From: Bettongia penicillata ogilbyi | Lineage: Eukaryota; Chordata; Mammalia; Diprotodontia; Potoroidae | Reading direction: 5' to 3' | Length of the DNA stretch: 64,000 bases | NCBI GenBank assembly: GCA_023548195.1 | Contig: JAJHZJ010000268.1 | Span: forward strand, 2,052,215-2,116,214 | In this document: positions 54,061 to 64,000 of the stretch, in pieces | Layout of the letters: each line of letters opens with the position of its first letter | Position numbering within the stretch: the first letter of the stretch is position 1 | Notes under the pieces: generated by a model | Databases searched by the model: none | Told to the model about the DNA's origin: nothing | What the model saw: the letters and a program-made list of their open reading frames with translations, nothing else | Translations under genes and position numbers: made by a program

Positions 54061-54285
54061 TTCTGAAAAGGAGACAATGGAGGAAAATGTCAAGTAGTTT
54101 TGAGAGACAGAGAAGGAGAGAAGAAGCAGCAGCTGATGGGACATTGTCTCCATTTTCTCCATAACCTTAAGCACGGTCCTTAGCTGACAGAGAGGAGAGG
54201 GATGATCGTTTGAGAGGCTTAAGGACAAAATAGTTCAAACAACCTATGTGGAGCATGGGATAGAAACTCAGTAGGACTGTGTCAT
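54061..54285. other. No recognised feature
   Basis: GA-rich unique sequence. 'ggagacaatg' (about 54069) and 'cattgtctcc' (about 54142) form a weak 10-bp inverted pair. Confidence 0.4.
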
Positions 54286-54289
54286 AAAT

Positions 54290-54400
54290 TTATAGTTAAT
54301 TGTGAGCATTTTGTTTCATCTACCTGGGCCTCAGTTTTCCCACCTATGAAATGAGGGGGTTGGACTTGACCTATAAGGTTCCTTATGACCAAGGGTAAAT
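54290..54400 (+). mobile_element. MIR fragment, plus
   Basis: 'ctacctgggcctcagttttc' and 'ccacctatgaaatgaggggg' fit the MIR CORE end. Confidence 0.6.
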
Positions 54401-54717
54401 GGCAAATAGTTAACAACTGGTTAAGTGGGGGAAGGAGCAGGGCAGAGAATCTATTTGTGACATTTTAATTTTAATTTCCATTATTAATGTTTTCTCCATT
54501 AGGCTCTTTAAAATCTATACAATCAACAAAGCAATAAATCAATTCCTAATCTGTAGGTATGCTGGATTCTGAGGTGTAAATGCTCACAATGAAAATTTAA
54601 CAATTGATTTCCATGAGAAGCTGACTCTAGCACACACTGGCATCTGGCTCTAGCTTTTTGATCCTATGATTTATGACTGAAAGCATGGAGTATTGGAATT
54701 TGGCAAGGAGAACTAGT
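54401..54717. other. No recognised feature
   Basis: No clear repeat or gene. Confidence 0.4.
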
Positions 54718-54826
54718 GGAGGGAGAGACCGAAAGAGAGAGAGAGATCGAGAGACTGACAGAGAGAGAGAAGGGGAGGGAGGAAAGGAGAAAGAGAGAAA
54801 GGGAGACAGAGATAGAGATAAAGATA
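54718..54826. repeat. (GA)n-rich low-complexity tract
   Basis: Imperfect GAGA/AGAAAG repeats. The Ser/Leu-rich minus frame at 54627-54986 is its translation. Confidence 0.9.
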
Positions 54827-55104
54827 GATTATAGTGTGTTCTAGGGCAGATCCCTAGGCAATTTAAGAGAACCTTTTGAGATACCCTGAGATGTGGGAAT
54901 AACCTGAAAATGAAATCTAAGGTACAACAAAGGAAGATATCTTGTGTCTGTGCCTGGCTGGAGAGATTGTGTCCCTTTTGGTACATGGACTAAGTTTCCA
55001 CATGATAATATCAGGGTTTTTTTGAAATCTGATGATAGGAAATCATCAAATTTCCTTTTCTCCACTGAAGACAGTAAAATTACCACATTTATCCTAGAGA
55101 TAGC

Positions 55105-55348
55105 TAAGTGGTTCAGTGGATACAGCACTGGGTCTGGAGGCCAGAAAACCTGAGTTCAGATGTGACCTCAGATGCTAACTAGTGGTGTCACTTTGGATAC
55201 GTCACAACCTCTCTTTGCCTCAGTTTTTACAATTGTAAAATGGAGGTAGCAATCGCCTTCCTTGAAAGGCTTCTGTGAGGATCAAATGATATAATATTTG
55301 TAAAGCACTAGCATAGTGTTTGGCACATAGTAGATATTTTCAAAATGT
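55105..55348 (+). mobile_element. Near full-length MIR/THER-type SINE, plus
   Basis: 'agctaagtggttcagtggat', 'gaaaacctgagttcagatgt', 'tttgcctcagtttttacaat', 'tgtgaggatcaaatgatata' and 'tttgtaaagcactagcatag', ending 'ggcacatagtag'. Confidence 0.85.
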
Positions 55349-55599
55349 TTATTCCCTTCCCTTCTCTTCTCCTTAACATTACAGTCCCAGATATGTTAAT
55401 AGAAAAGGTAGAAGTAATGATAAGCAGGAAAAGAACATAAATTGGATCAAATGGGTATATATAGAAGAAATCTGTATTGTAGGTCACACGACTATGAGGT
55501 TGTTCTGGGACTGATATTGGAGGTATTTAAAGAAGAGGAAGATATCAAACACATGAAAAAAATCTTGAAACTTATTACTACTGAACAAGGAGTTCAATA

Positions 55600-55968
55600 A
55601 GCGGGCAGGCAATCACATGGTGGTCAGAAGAAGTAACATAAGGACACCCTCAAAGTCTCTCTCAAGAACTTTGGATTTGATTGTGGGACATGGGAGACAC
55701 TGGCACAGGATCGTTCAGCACGGCATGCCCACATCAGAAAAGGTGCTGTGCTCTATGAGCAAAGCAGAATTGAAACAGCTCAAAGGAAATGTAGGATGCA
55801 CAGATTTGGATCATCCACTCAAAGATTCACACAGACCATCTGTGCCCAATCTGTGGTAGAGCATTTCAAGCTCAAATTGGTCTGATCAGCCAGTCACACA
55901 CACTAAAACTTCACTTTATCATGGTGATGTCATTTTGGTCCTCTTAGAGAATGAAGGACAACATCCAA
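55600..55968 (+). mobile_element. RTE LINE 3' fragment, plus (5'-truncated)
   Basis: Collinear with 22515-22885: 'catggtggtcagaagaagta', 'ggacaccctcaaagtctctc', 'ttgtgggacatgggagacac', 'gtgcccaatctgtggtagag' and 3' end 'gtgatgtcattttggtcctc'. The readable end CPICGR-like text is preserved in the frame 55617-55859 and shifts. A typical 5'-truncated insertion. Confidence 0.9.
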
Positions 55969-56239
55969 TCTATATGCCTACTCTTCCACTTATGCAAAAA
56001 TTTTAAGTCATCTATACATAAAGCAAGAGTGTCCTTAAAGGTGGCATTAGAAGGGAACAAGTAGCTTTCACAAGCAATGTTCAACAATGGACCACATTTT
56101 GACTACTTCATGATAGACAAAAAGATATAGAAAATATAAGATACCCTTGTGTGCATGTTCGATGATATGAAAAAAGAATTTAATGAAATAGACCAATAGC
56201 AATCAACAAAACAAAATACCCTCTTACGGATTCTTTTAC

Positions 56240-56620
56240 AACAAGTTGCCATCCCTCTCCTCTCATTCCCAAGGATCTGGCTAGTTTTTCTCAAAAAATA
56301 TGGCAAAGTCCCAGAGACCAAATTGACACCTGTACTTCCCCTGAAGCAGTTTCCTGGTAGGTTCTGGCCCTAATAACCTGGCTTCCTGGTTACCTAAGAG
56401 CATAAAAAAGCTTGCCTCTATGAAATCTAGAACTCTTGGATGGCAGTATTACTACATAAATCACCACACCCTACCCTAATGACCAGATGCATTTTTATAA
56501 TGAAGTGCCATGGTATCCTTGCTAATATCCTTTCTGTGCTATAGCTAAGTAAGCATCTTTTTGTTAACTATTTGAGGAGTGCCTCATTTTGTTCCACCAT
56601 CAAACCTAGCAGGGTGCCAA
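56240..56620 (+). other. Possible solo LTR-like block (tentative)
   Basis: 'agcataaaaaagcttgcctc' (TATA-like), then 'tgctatagctaagtaagcat', 'ctttttgttaactatttgag' and 'tcattttgttccacca' resemble the U3/R/U5 order of an endogenous retroviral LTR. I see no clear TG..CA ends or target duplication and no internal viral genes nearby. Low confidence. Confidence 0.2.
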
Positions 56621-56734
56621 TAAGAGACAGGACAGCAAATGATAACCCTTAAGCAAAACAAATAACAAGGGGATGTACACTTATCAAACATACTTGCCAC
56701 TATGATGGAGCAAATCTAATGGAGAGGTCAAAGA

Positions 56735-56800
56735 TGTATTGCCTGTGAATGGCAAGATTCTCTAGATGATCCTATTTGTAGATAACATTGTTCTGATGGT
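56735..56800 (+). pseudogene. Short LINE reverse-transcriptase-like trace (tentative)
   Basis: The frame at 56766-56963 starts MILFVDNIVLMV, which resembles the '(F/Y)ADDIVLL' catalytic block of RTE-like or related LINEs, with Asp-Asn in place of Asp-Asp. Preceding 'cctgtgaatggcaagattct' (PVNGKIL) fits the sequence before that block. Too short to classify. Confidence 0.3.
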
Positions 56801-56804
56801 ACTA

Positions 56805-56985
56805 TATCTCTGGACACTGCATGAGCCAAAAGTGGATTGGCTTCCTTCAAGAGAGATGGTAGGTACAGAGGCTGGACGAACCAATTTTTGGGAGAAAGAT
56901 TTCTTCAGGTGTAAGTTAGACTACATGGTTGCTGAAATCCCTTCCAAATCTCAAAATTTATGATTGTGTGATTATGGAAAAAAAC
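56805..56985 (+). mobile_element. CR1/L3-type LINE 3' end, plus
   Basis: 'ttggcttccttcaagagaga', 'taagttagactacatggttg', 'ctgaaatcccttccaaatct' and 'atttatgattgtgtgattat' match the CR1/L3 3' terminus with its ATTCTGTGATT-like repeat end. Confidence 0.6.
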
Positions 56986-58154
56986 TTTAACCACTCAAAG
57001 AAATTTATAGTGCTATTTCCCTCACCTGAATGACCATTATCATCACATCTGCCATAAGCAGTGGTCCTATGCCCTCTTTGAGTCCCTTTTCCTCAGAATA
57101 GCTTATAGGAGGAAAAAACCCCATAAACTTCTCTTAGTTTATCTTGTTACTCATTACAAGTGTCAGTCCTTTCTGAACTCAAAAGTTACTGACATTCCTA
57201 CAGAACTACAACATACTTGTATTCATTCTCCATTATTTGGCACTTTCCCATCTTCTGTCATATCTTTAAGAAATTTGATTTGGTAAATCGATTTCCTTTG
57301 TGTTCAGATTGACCTCTTTAGACAATGTCTCTCTTTTCTAGCTCATTAGAATTTTTATTACTTAAGTCTTCCTAAATTTCATTCTTAAGAGCTTCTTATT
57401 GCTCTAGGTCTAATTGCCTTGTAGATGCTTGTCAATGGATTCTAACTTTCAGTTCTCTAACTTTTTGAAAGCTGTTGTCCCCCAAATGTAGGGTACATGT
57501 CAAACTATTCCTGTTTTTTCTTTCCTCCATTGCAAACTGTGATAGAATAATCACTTCCCCCCAAGGTTCGTGACATTTCTAATTTCAGCAATCAATTCCT
57601 ACTAACAAGGATTACTTCTTTCACCTTTTGACACATTAAATTATCAATAAAATAAGTCAAGAATTTATGGGCTGCTTTGCTTTGGAAGAAAATTCTAGCA
57701 GATATTCTGATATTGCAAAATCCCCAGCACCTCTCCATTATGTCTTTAAACCAAGTTCAGAATCAATTTATGGAACTCATTTCTTTCCTTATGCAATTTG
57801 GGTGGTGTATAGCATATCCTTTGGACAAAGACACTTGTTTCTCTGCCCCTCAATTTTCACTTATATACTCTCATCATGGTTCCTCCCTCAGAAGCTTAAA
57901 TTTCCTTACATGAATATACAATCCAAAAATACAATGCTATTCTATTGCCAACCCATTTTTCTTCTATTCTTTTTGAGTAAAGCTATATTTCAGTAATGAA
58001 GCCAGTTATGCATATGAAGTTAAATATTTGTTTTTAATAGGATCTCCAATTTGCTTTCCTTACTTGTAATAAATACTCTGTGTAATTGTCTATAAGCATC
58101 TGAGGCCATGGGCTTTGCTGCTGTTTTTCTTCTTGGATTGTACCTATATTAAAT
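56986..58154. other. No recognised feature
   Basis: About 1.2 kb of pyrimidine-rich, non-repetitive-looking sequence without a family I can name. The overlapping frames at 57667-57996 and 57677-57913 are mutually exclusive and show no domain. Confidence 0.4.
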
Positions 58155-58156
58155 TA

Positions 58157-59488
58157 CAAGCATATCTTTTTTTATTGTACTTTATTCTTCTTTGCACATG
58201 TGTTTTTTGAAGGTTTATGGCAACCCTGTGTAGAATAAAACTATCAGTGCCATTTTTCCAATACGTGCTCACATTATATCTCTCTGTGTCACATTTTGAT
58301 AATTTCTTCCATATCACAGGGGTTAGAGGCACTCCATGATGTGAAAAATCCGTATAAAATTTTTTGACCCGTCGATGGAAACAAGAGAAGGGAGGGATGA
58401 CAGAAGAGAGGGCAGATTGGAGATAGGGAAAATTAGATTGCTTAGGGTATTGGGGTGGGGGAAAGGGGAGAAAATGGGAGAAAATTTGGAACCCAAAAAT
58501 TTGTGAAAATGAATGTAAAAAATTAAATAAATAAATAAAATTTTAAAAAAAAGAGAGAAGTATGAGTTTTTTTCCTTTGTCTTTTATGGAGTGTTTACAG
58601 TACATTATTGCAAAATTTGTGTTAAGCATTTTTCTGTGTCATCTGCTGGCCTTTGTGTATCTTTTACACTTCCATAACACTTCCCCCAACCATGGCCAAA
58701 TTCCATTTTATTTCTTATGCCACCCACAATGTACTGAAATGGTGATGGGGAAAGGTGGGATGTAGAAGAGATAAATGTATTTCAAACTTATTTTCATTAT
58801 TATTATATCCTGTGTGGTGATCAGTGATCTTTGATATTATTATTTTAATTGTTTTGGGCCTGCTTCCATATGAGATGGTGAATTTAATCAATGAATGTTG
58901 TATGTGTTCTGACCGCTGTACCAACTAGACATCCCCCTAATCCCTCTCCCTCTCCTTGGGACTCCCTATTCCCTAAAACAGAGCAGTATAAAAGACTAAT
59001 ATAGTTGGTAAAGCAGTGACAGGGTTTGAGAGGAGTGACTCCAATTTTGAAAGACGTTCTACTGTGGATAAAATGCCATCAAATAGCATCACATGCCACA
59101 GAGCGATCTTTTGTGAAAGGAAGATTCAATCAATATGGCAAACATCATTGTTGTCTTATTTTAAGAAACTGCCACAACCGCTCCAATTTTCAGCAACCAC
59201 ACACATCAGTCAGCAGTCATCAACAATGAGGCAAGACCCTCCATCAGCAAAAAGATTACAAGTCACTGAGGGCTCAGATGATAGTTAGCATTTTTTTAGC
59301 AGTATTTTTAAATTAAATTTTTTTAGTAGTATTTTTAAATTAAAGTTTGTTGGGGGTTTTTTGGACATGATACTATTGTACACTTAATTGGCTATATATA
59401 TATATGTACTGGGAAACTAAAAAATCATGTATGATACTTTATTGCAGTGATCTGGAACTGAACCTGCAATATCTCTGAGGTATGCCTG
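58157..59488 (+). mobile_element. Tigger1-like DNA transposon, internally deleted, TA duplication
   Basis: The left end 'caagcatatctttttttatt' and right end 'aatatctctgaggtatgcct' are the Tigger inverted termini, flanked by TA at 58155-58156 and 59489-59490. The inside keeps 'gaaggtttatggcaaccctg', 'gtgatcagtgatctttgata', 'tgtgttctgaccgctgtacc', 'ggtttgagaggagtgactcc', 'cagtcagcagtcatcaacaa' and 'gcaagaccctccatcagcaa'. These are the two ends of the family with the transposase middle missing, so it is a non-autonomous copy. The section 58320-58780 is foreign (see the nested entry). Confidence 0.85.
58320..58780 (+). mobile_element. Insertions inside the Tigger: L1 3' end and a second DNA-transposon-like piece
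   Basis: 58378-58555 reads 'gaagggagggatgacagaag', 'gggagaaaatttggaaccca' and ends in 'aaataaataaataaaatttt', the 3' end of the L1/HAL1 family (compare 51191-51300 in reverse). On both sides, 'ggggttagaggcactccatg', 'gtgaaaaatccgtataaaat' (58320-58365) and 'gtttttttcctttgtctttt' onwards (58565-58780) do not fit Tigger1. They may be another Tigger-type element (MER44-like), which would make three layers. The second point is tentative. Confidence 0.5.
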
Positions 59489-59490
59489 TA

Positions 59491-60120
59491 TTGTGATTAT
59501 CTAGGAATATTTTATTTATGTTAGGATTCTTATTCACTATGACATCTATTTTGATATTTATATTAGTTTTTTTAATTCCCCTTCCTTTCTTAGTTTAAAG
59601 TGAATTTGTTCAATTTGCAAGACTCTAATTCCATATGTTTTTGCTGCCCTTGTTAGATACCCTCTATTCACATATTTTAAGATATGGTCCTAGAAACAGA
59701 ACCATGGCTTTTTAATACCAATACCCTGACAGTGTTGTTGTACAACTGTGAATCATGGAACATTAAATTTAGATGGAATTGAAAATGAATATCACACTGA
59801 GGGAGAAGCACATGGTGGGCAAAAATGGATTGCATATAATAAACTAGAGACCTGGAAGAACTAGACTGAGGGATATGATCAAGGAAACAAATGACTGAAA
59901 AGTAAGATATTAAAAACTGGTGAATACCTGATGTGTTCTATTGGTATACCTTCTATGCTAACAGGAAGCAAGAAGGACCCCCAATATGTTGGACAAACTC
60001 TCTTTTCTTTCACTATAGTGAACTTATGGGAGAACAAGAAGATGCATGAATGGGCTTCAGTTAGCATAACTGGATGAGAATACAGAGACATTTGAGTAGC
60101 CCTGAGATCCACTAAGTATT
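59491..60120. other. No clear feature; faint LINE trace
   Basis: 'gttgttgtacaactgtgaat' (59735-59755) reads LLYNCESW, reminiscent of the 'LLYGCExW' block of RTE-like LINEs, but nothing around it confirms this. Confidence 0.3.
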
Positions 60121-60124
60121 TGAG

Positions 60125-60215
60125 TTACCACCCCACCAGATTGTTGGGGCTCAGATGAGATGATGTAAATAAATTGCTTTGTAAACTACTTTATAAATTA
60201 TGTATAGTTATTATT
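60125..60215 (+). mobile_element. MIR 3' end, plus
   Basis: 'ttgggg ctcagatgagatg', 'aataaattgctttgtaaact' and 'ttataaattatgtatagtta' fit the MIR 3' tail. Confidence 0.5.
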
Positions 60216-60459
60216 CTTTTTAAAGGGCTGTTGTGGTAGTATAAAACCAGGAAAATCCAAAAGGACACCAGCAAACAATTTCATCAACTAGTTTGATTAT
60301 GAGCTCCTGTCATATGATATCCAAATAAATACATAAATTCTGCCATAATCCATCCCCTCAACTCTAGCTATATATCACCGTGTCCTGATATTTGTGACCC
60401 ACTGGCATCTCAAACTCAACATGTCTAAAATGAAATTATCTTATCTATATCTATATCCA

Positions 60460-60461
60460 TA

Positions 60462-60552
<91 letters not shown>
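60460..60552. repeat. Compound (TA)n(GA)n microsatellite
   Basis: An AT run with one AC interruption to about 60524, then a GA run to 60552. The frame over it is not a gene. Confidence 0.97.
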
Positions 60553-60574
60553 GGCTCTCCTCAATGTCTAGTAT

Positions 60575-61620
60575 AGTACCTCAAACTTGAATAAATCTGT
60601 GTTGCTTGTTCAGTTGAACTCAGTTGAACCACCATCTTCTCAGGTACCAAGGTTCATAACTTCTTTCTCATCTTTGACCCTCCCTTCCCTTACCATCCAT
60701 ATCTAATCTATTGCCAACTCTTGTCCATTCTGCTTCCACAGTATCTCTCACATCTTTTCCCATCTCTTCATTCAAATAGTCACCATTCTAGTTGAGGCTT
60801 CCTTCATCTCTCATCTGGTCTATTGTAATAGCCTCCAAACCCTGACTCCAGTCTTTCTCTTCTCAATGAATTGTCCACACAACTGACAAATATGTCTTTT
60901 TAAGGCACAGGTTATTTACTGAAGTCTTACAAACCTTCCATGGCTCCATATTGCCTTTAGTATAAAATAGGAACTATGGAAACTGGCATTTAAACACCTT
61001 GAAAATATACTCCAAGCTACCTTCCCAGCATTATTTCACATTACTCTCTCACAATGACTCTATGTTGCAACAAAACTGGAATACTAGCTGTAGCGTGAAC
61101 TTAGCATGATATTGCCCACTTAGACTGCACTTGTTCCTTTTCTTTACCTTTACGAATACTTCTTTAATTTAAATATTTGATATAGTGTCACTTTGTTCCT
61201 TGAAGACTTTCCTGATTACCCCAGGTGAAAGTGTTCTTTCCCTTTCCAAATTTTCCTAGAGTTCTTTGGATCTCTCCTTTCCCCTCCCTCAATATCCTAC
61301 ATAACATTATTATTATTTGTGTATATGCCATGCCCCTCTACCAAAAAATGTAACTTTCTTGAAGACATGACCTATGCCATTTAAAATTATGTATGAGTCT
61401 CCAGCCTCTTTAGTAAAATGAGTACTTTGCATGTACTCACACCACACCATATCCTGAATGACACTGTTCTCATCTGAGTATATGGTATACTCCCAGACCA
61501 GCAGAATATAAGTTTCTTGAGGGCATGGACTATGTCATTTTTTATATTTGAATCTCCAGCCCTAAAAATAAAATGCTATGCCCATAATAAGTGCTTAACA
61601 AATGTGTTTGAATAAACTGG
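60575..61620 (+). mobile_element. L2 LINE 3' part, plus, with two 3' tails
   Basis: L2-like coding end: 'gtctattgtaatagcctcca', 'aaggcacaggttatttactg', 'aaaccttccatggctccata', 'ttgcctttagtataaaatag'. L2 3' UTR text then appears twice: 61315-61410 ('gccatgcccctctacc', 'tgaagacatgacctatgcca') and 61495-61615 ('gaatataagtttcttgaggg', 'catggactatgtcatttttt', 'agtgcttaacaaatgtg'). Confidence 0.6.
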
Positions 61621-61964
61621 ATTCAGAAGACTCTAGTACAGTAAGCTTACATTTATCTGGACATTCCCTACCCTAACACAAAAAGCTCAAATAATCATTT
61701 TTATATAATTTCTCAGTTCTGCTTTTAGGAGAGGGAGACAGATGATTCAAAAAGAAGACCCTTAGCATCTACATGTTCCCAAATGCATTCTGCTTATAAA
61801 AAGAAAATTACATGATGTTCATTATTGTTTTAGTACTCATTTCTTTCTATTTTGTTAATTTTCTTTGGAAAGTTCGTAGCTTATAATATTATAGTACAGT
61901 GTTAGCCAGAATGTTCAATTAAGCAGAACACCCTATTCCCTAACTATTTGGGGATAAATCCAAT

Positions 61965-62150
61965 CCAATTAAATTTAATCCAATTCAAAAAACTTTTATT
62001 AACATTTTGGTCTATACAAAGCATGGTGCTAGGCACTGGGGATACAAAGATCAAATAAAAAGAGTCCCAGTCCAAAAGGAGGGACATTGGCATTAAAATT
62101 CTATGGGTTTTAACGAACAATAAACTCAGTATGGTGAGATAAGGCAATAA
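61965..62150 (-). mobile_element. L2 3' end, minus
   Basis: 'caaaaaacttttattaacat', 'atggtgctaggcactgggga', 'tacaaagatcaaataaaaag' and 'agtcccagtccaaaaggagg', a reversed L2 3' UTR. Confidence 0.7.
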
Positions 62151-62229
62151 AAAAACTAATATGATCTTAGGCTGCTTTAACAGATCTATAATGAAAGTTC
62201 AGCTAAATCTTGACTTGGTCAGATAACAT

Positions 62230-62668
62230 GTGGATCACTCAAATACAGAGAGTTCGGTTCTAGGTGTTACACTGGAAGGATGATAATACATTTGCATACA
62301 TTGAGATGACTGAGATGTTACAGAAACTGGAGACCATGTTAGACTAAGACTGACTGTAGAAACTGGAGATATTTAATATGGAGAAGACTCAGGAGGTAGA
62401 ACTAGAACAAATGGGTAGAGACTGCAAAGTCAGATTCTGGTTCAATGTCAGGAATAATTCCCTAAATGTTCCAAAATGAGCTGCTCCCAAATGGAATCAG
62501 CTACAGTGGGTGGCAGTGAATTTCCTGTCCCTGGAAGTCTTTAAGGAGAGTTCACATAAACATTTACTTGTTGGAAATGTTGTAGGTGAGGATTTTTGCT
62601 CAGGTATGCTATAGCTTGGATAACCTCTGAAGTCCCTTCCAAATCTAAAATCTTGTGATTCTGTTAAA
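62230..62668 (+). mobile_element. CR1/L3-type LINE 3' end, plus
   Basis: 'tatggagaagactcaggagg', 'gaactagaacaaatgggtag', 'gctgctcccaaatggaatca', 'ctgtccctggaagtctttaa' and the terminus 'gaagtcccttccaaatctaa' with 'cttgtgattctg'. A poly-A run follows at about 62665-62680. Confidence 0.75.
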
Positions 62669-62721
62669 AAAAAAAAAAAAGAAATCTAATAATATTTTTA
62701 AAACTTAAAATTTAGCTATTC

Positions 62722-62976
62722 TGGACAGATACTTGGCACAGTGGATAGAGCACAGGGTCCTGTGTCAGGCATACTGGAGTTCAAATCTTATCTCAGACAC
62801 TTACTAGCTATTGTGACCCTGGGCAAGTCACTTAACCCTGCTTACCGCAGTTTCCTCATCTGTAAAATGAGCTACAGAAGTAAGTGGCAAACTGTTCCAG
62901 TATCTTTGCCAAGAAAACACCCCAAATGAGGTCCTGAAGAGCCAGACACAACTGAACTGACTGAACAATAAAAAAT
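62722..62976 (+). mobile_element. tRNA/CORE SINE, plus, near full length
   Basis: Head 'cacagtggatagagcacagg', body 'agttcaaatcttatctcaga', 'gtgaccctgggcaagtcact', 'tttcctcatctgtaaaatga', tail 'actgttccagtatctttgcc', 'aagaaaacaccccaaatgag' and 'ctgaactgactgaacaataa'. Confidence 0.9.
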
Positions 62977-63259
62977 ACTGCTCTCAAACCACTTTATCTA
63001 CCATGACTAGCTACCCTCTAATCCTCTACCAAGCTCATTTATATCCTCCCATTTTTCAGGCAAACTTACCAACTCTGCTAAGCTTCTTTCTCACTGGTAA
63101 AATAAGGAAGCTGAACAGATGATCTCTAAATTCTCAGCTTTAATTCCTATCATTCTGGAATCCAGCTGTAGAAAATGAAAGCAGAAGTAGGAAGGTAAAT
63201 AAAACAGGGCAGTAAGTATTATAGATTTAGAATTACGGTCCATCAGAGGTCACTTAGTG

Positions 63260-63715
63260 CAGGGGTTTTAAAACTCTTTTGATCATGTACTCTCTTGGTA
63301 GCTTAGTGAAACCCATGGACCCTTCAACATCAGGGGCAACAGTGTTTAAATCTGATCTCAGACATTTACTGGGTGCGTGACCCTGGGTAAATCACTTAAC
63401 CTCTGTTTGCTTCAGCTTCTTGAACAGTAAAATGGAGATAATAGCACCTATCTCACACAGTTGTTATGAGAATCAAATGAGGCCATATTTGTAAAGCATG
63501 CCATATAATACCTGACAACCAGCAAGCACCATATAAATGCTTATTTTCCTTCCTTCTTCCCTTCCTCAGGATATTGGTTTGTCCCTTATATTGATAATTG
63601 TAGTAAATGCTAAATTTCATTTAGAAGATTGTGAAAATATGTATTTTTTTCCTATTCCAAGTTTATTGACCACCCTTGAAATTGAGTCCATGGATATCAC
63701 TTTATGAAATTCCTG
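63260..63715 (+). mobile_element. hAT-Charlie DNA transposon inside a MIR
   Basis: Left end 'caggggttttaaaactcttt' with 'agtgaaacccatggaccctt', right part 'gtaaatgctaaatttcattt', 'agaagattgtgaaaatatgt', 'gagtccatggatatcacttt' ending 'gaaattcctg'. The host MIR phrase is repeated at the junctions (left cacttagt, right gatctagt), a decayed 8-bp duplication. It is itself interrupted by a MIR at about 63340-63555. Confidence 0.7.
63340..63555 (+). mobile_element. MIR/THER-type SINE, plus, inside the hAT
   Basis: 'gtttaaatctgatctcagac', 'gcgtgaccctgggtaaatca', 'cttaacctctgtttgcttca', 'gataatagcacctatctcac', 'ttgttatgagaatcaaatga' and 'gcaccatataaatgcttatt'. Confidence 0.85.
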
Positions 63716-64000
63716 ATCTAGTCCAAATGCCTTCATTTATTAATGAAGAAACTGAAGACAGTGGAGGTGAAATGACTGACCCAAAGCCTTACTGGTAGCC
63801 CCAAATCATACTTGTGGCTCAGGGTAAGAGGCAGAGGTAAAATCCAAACTCAAATCTTCCGACCCCCAATCCAGCACTGCACTAGGCAGCCTCTGTCTCC
63901 AGATTAGAAGTAGGAGAAGTAGGAGAGTATAATTTAAATAGTCAGAAAGGAACTCTGCCCATACCCCTTCAAACATGCCACGTCAGTAACTTGGTTAGAA

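Larger units (their letters stand above)
63218..63897 (-). mobile_element. MIR-type SINE, minus, split by a hAT-Charlie element
   Basis: Left part 63218-63259 ('tagatttagaattacggtcc', 'atcagaggtcacttagt') and right part 63716-63897 ('atctagtccaaatgccttca', 'taatgaagaaactgaagaca', 'tgactgacccaaagccttac', 'ccccaatccagcactgcact') join at the standard MIR phrase '..ggtcatctagtccaa'. Confidence 0.75.

Noticed and set aside
54627..55128. Two overlapping minus frames of 119 and 95 codons
   Set aside because: One translates a GA-rich tract, and the other overlaps it in a different frame with no domain.

Overview
The window looks like ordinary non-coding (intergenic or intronic) DNA from a marsupial genome. 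I found no host gene, RNA gene, CRISPR array or operon that I can support. Base composition is AT-rich and CpG-poor, and there are no long open reading frames. The longest readable protein stretches are all fragments of retrotransposon or transposon proteins. The marsupial call is an inference from repeat content: abundant tRNA/CORE SINEs with 'cacagtggatagag' heads and 'gggcaagtcacttaac' bodies, SINEs with RTE-like 3' tails, an RTE-clade LINE of about 3.3 kb, L1/HAL1 copies with a long 3' UTR, and long LINE-2 copies. The RTE-tailed SINE suggests an Australasian marsupial, but I could not test this.

Layout. 1-7.5 kb: MIR/SINE fragments, including a SINE inserted in a SINE with target-site duplication visible, a decayed minus-strand L2 with a purine tract, and two direct copies of a CR1/L3-like segment. 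8-10.5 kb: a decayed Tc1/mariner transposase fragment and a neighbouring MIR segment, both present again in inverted orientation 2 kb away but in swapped order. 10.5-12 kb, 17.9-19.6 kb and 37.5-39.5 kb: unusually long minus-strand L2 copies that still carry reverse-transcriptase-like sequence. 13.6-14.0 kb: a GC-richer block I cannot identify. 19.6-22.9 kb: a near full-length plus-strand RTE LINE (endonuclease, reverse transcriptase, C-terminal zinc-finger-like end), broken by a few frameshifts and stops. 25.4-31.1 kb: a plus-strand L1 with an internal deletion and a G-quadruplex-like tract in its putative 5' region. 35.5-36.3 kb: a hAT-Charlie element holding a MIR-type SINE, which itself holds a second SINE. 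39.6-44.9 kb: a second plus-strand L1 (ORF1 and ORF2 remnants), followed by an RTE-tailed SINE with a perfect 10-bp target duplication. 46.2-48.4 kb: the largest block low in recognisable repeats, containing an unexplained direct duplication of about 225 bp. 51.2-53.3 kb: a complete minus-strand HAL1 ('half-L1', ORF1 only) with a perfect 16-bp target duplication. 58.2-59.5 kb: an internally deleted Tigger1-like DNA transposon with TA target duplication and nested insertions. 60.5-64 kb: L2, CR1/L3, a SINE and a MIR/hAT/MIR nest.

Nothing here is a gene system in the usual sense. The elements relate as parasites and partners: L1 supplies the machinery for HAL1 and probably the tRNA/CORE SINEs, while the RTE LINE shares its 3' end with the RTE-tailed SINEs. 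Family names come from recalled consensus features, not from a search, and boundaries are approximate unless a target-site duplication is stated. The main value of the window is its layered insertion history and a few structures that no single repeat explains.
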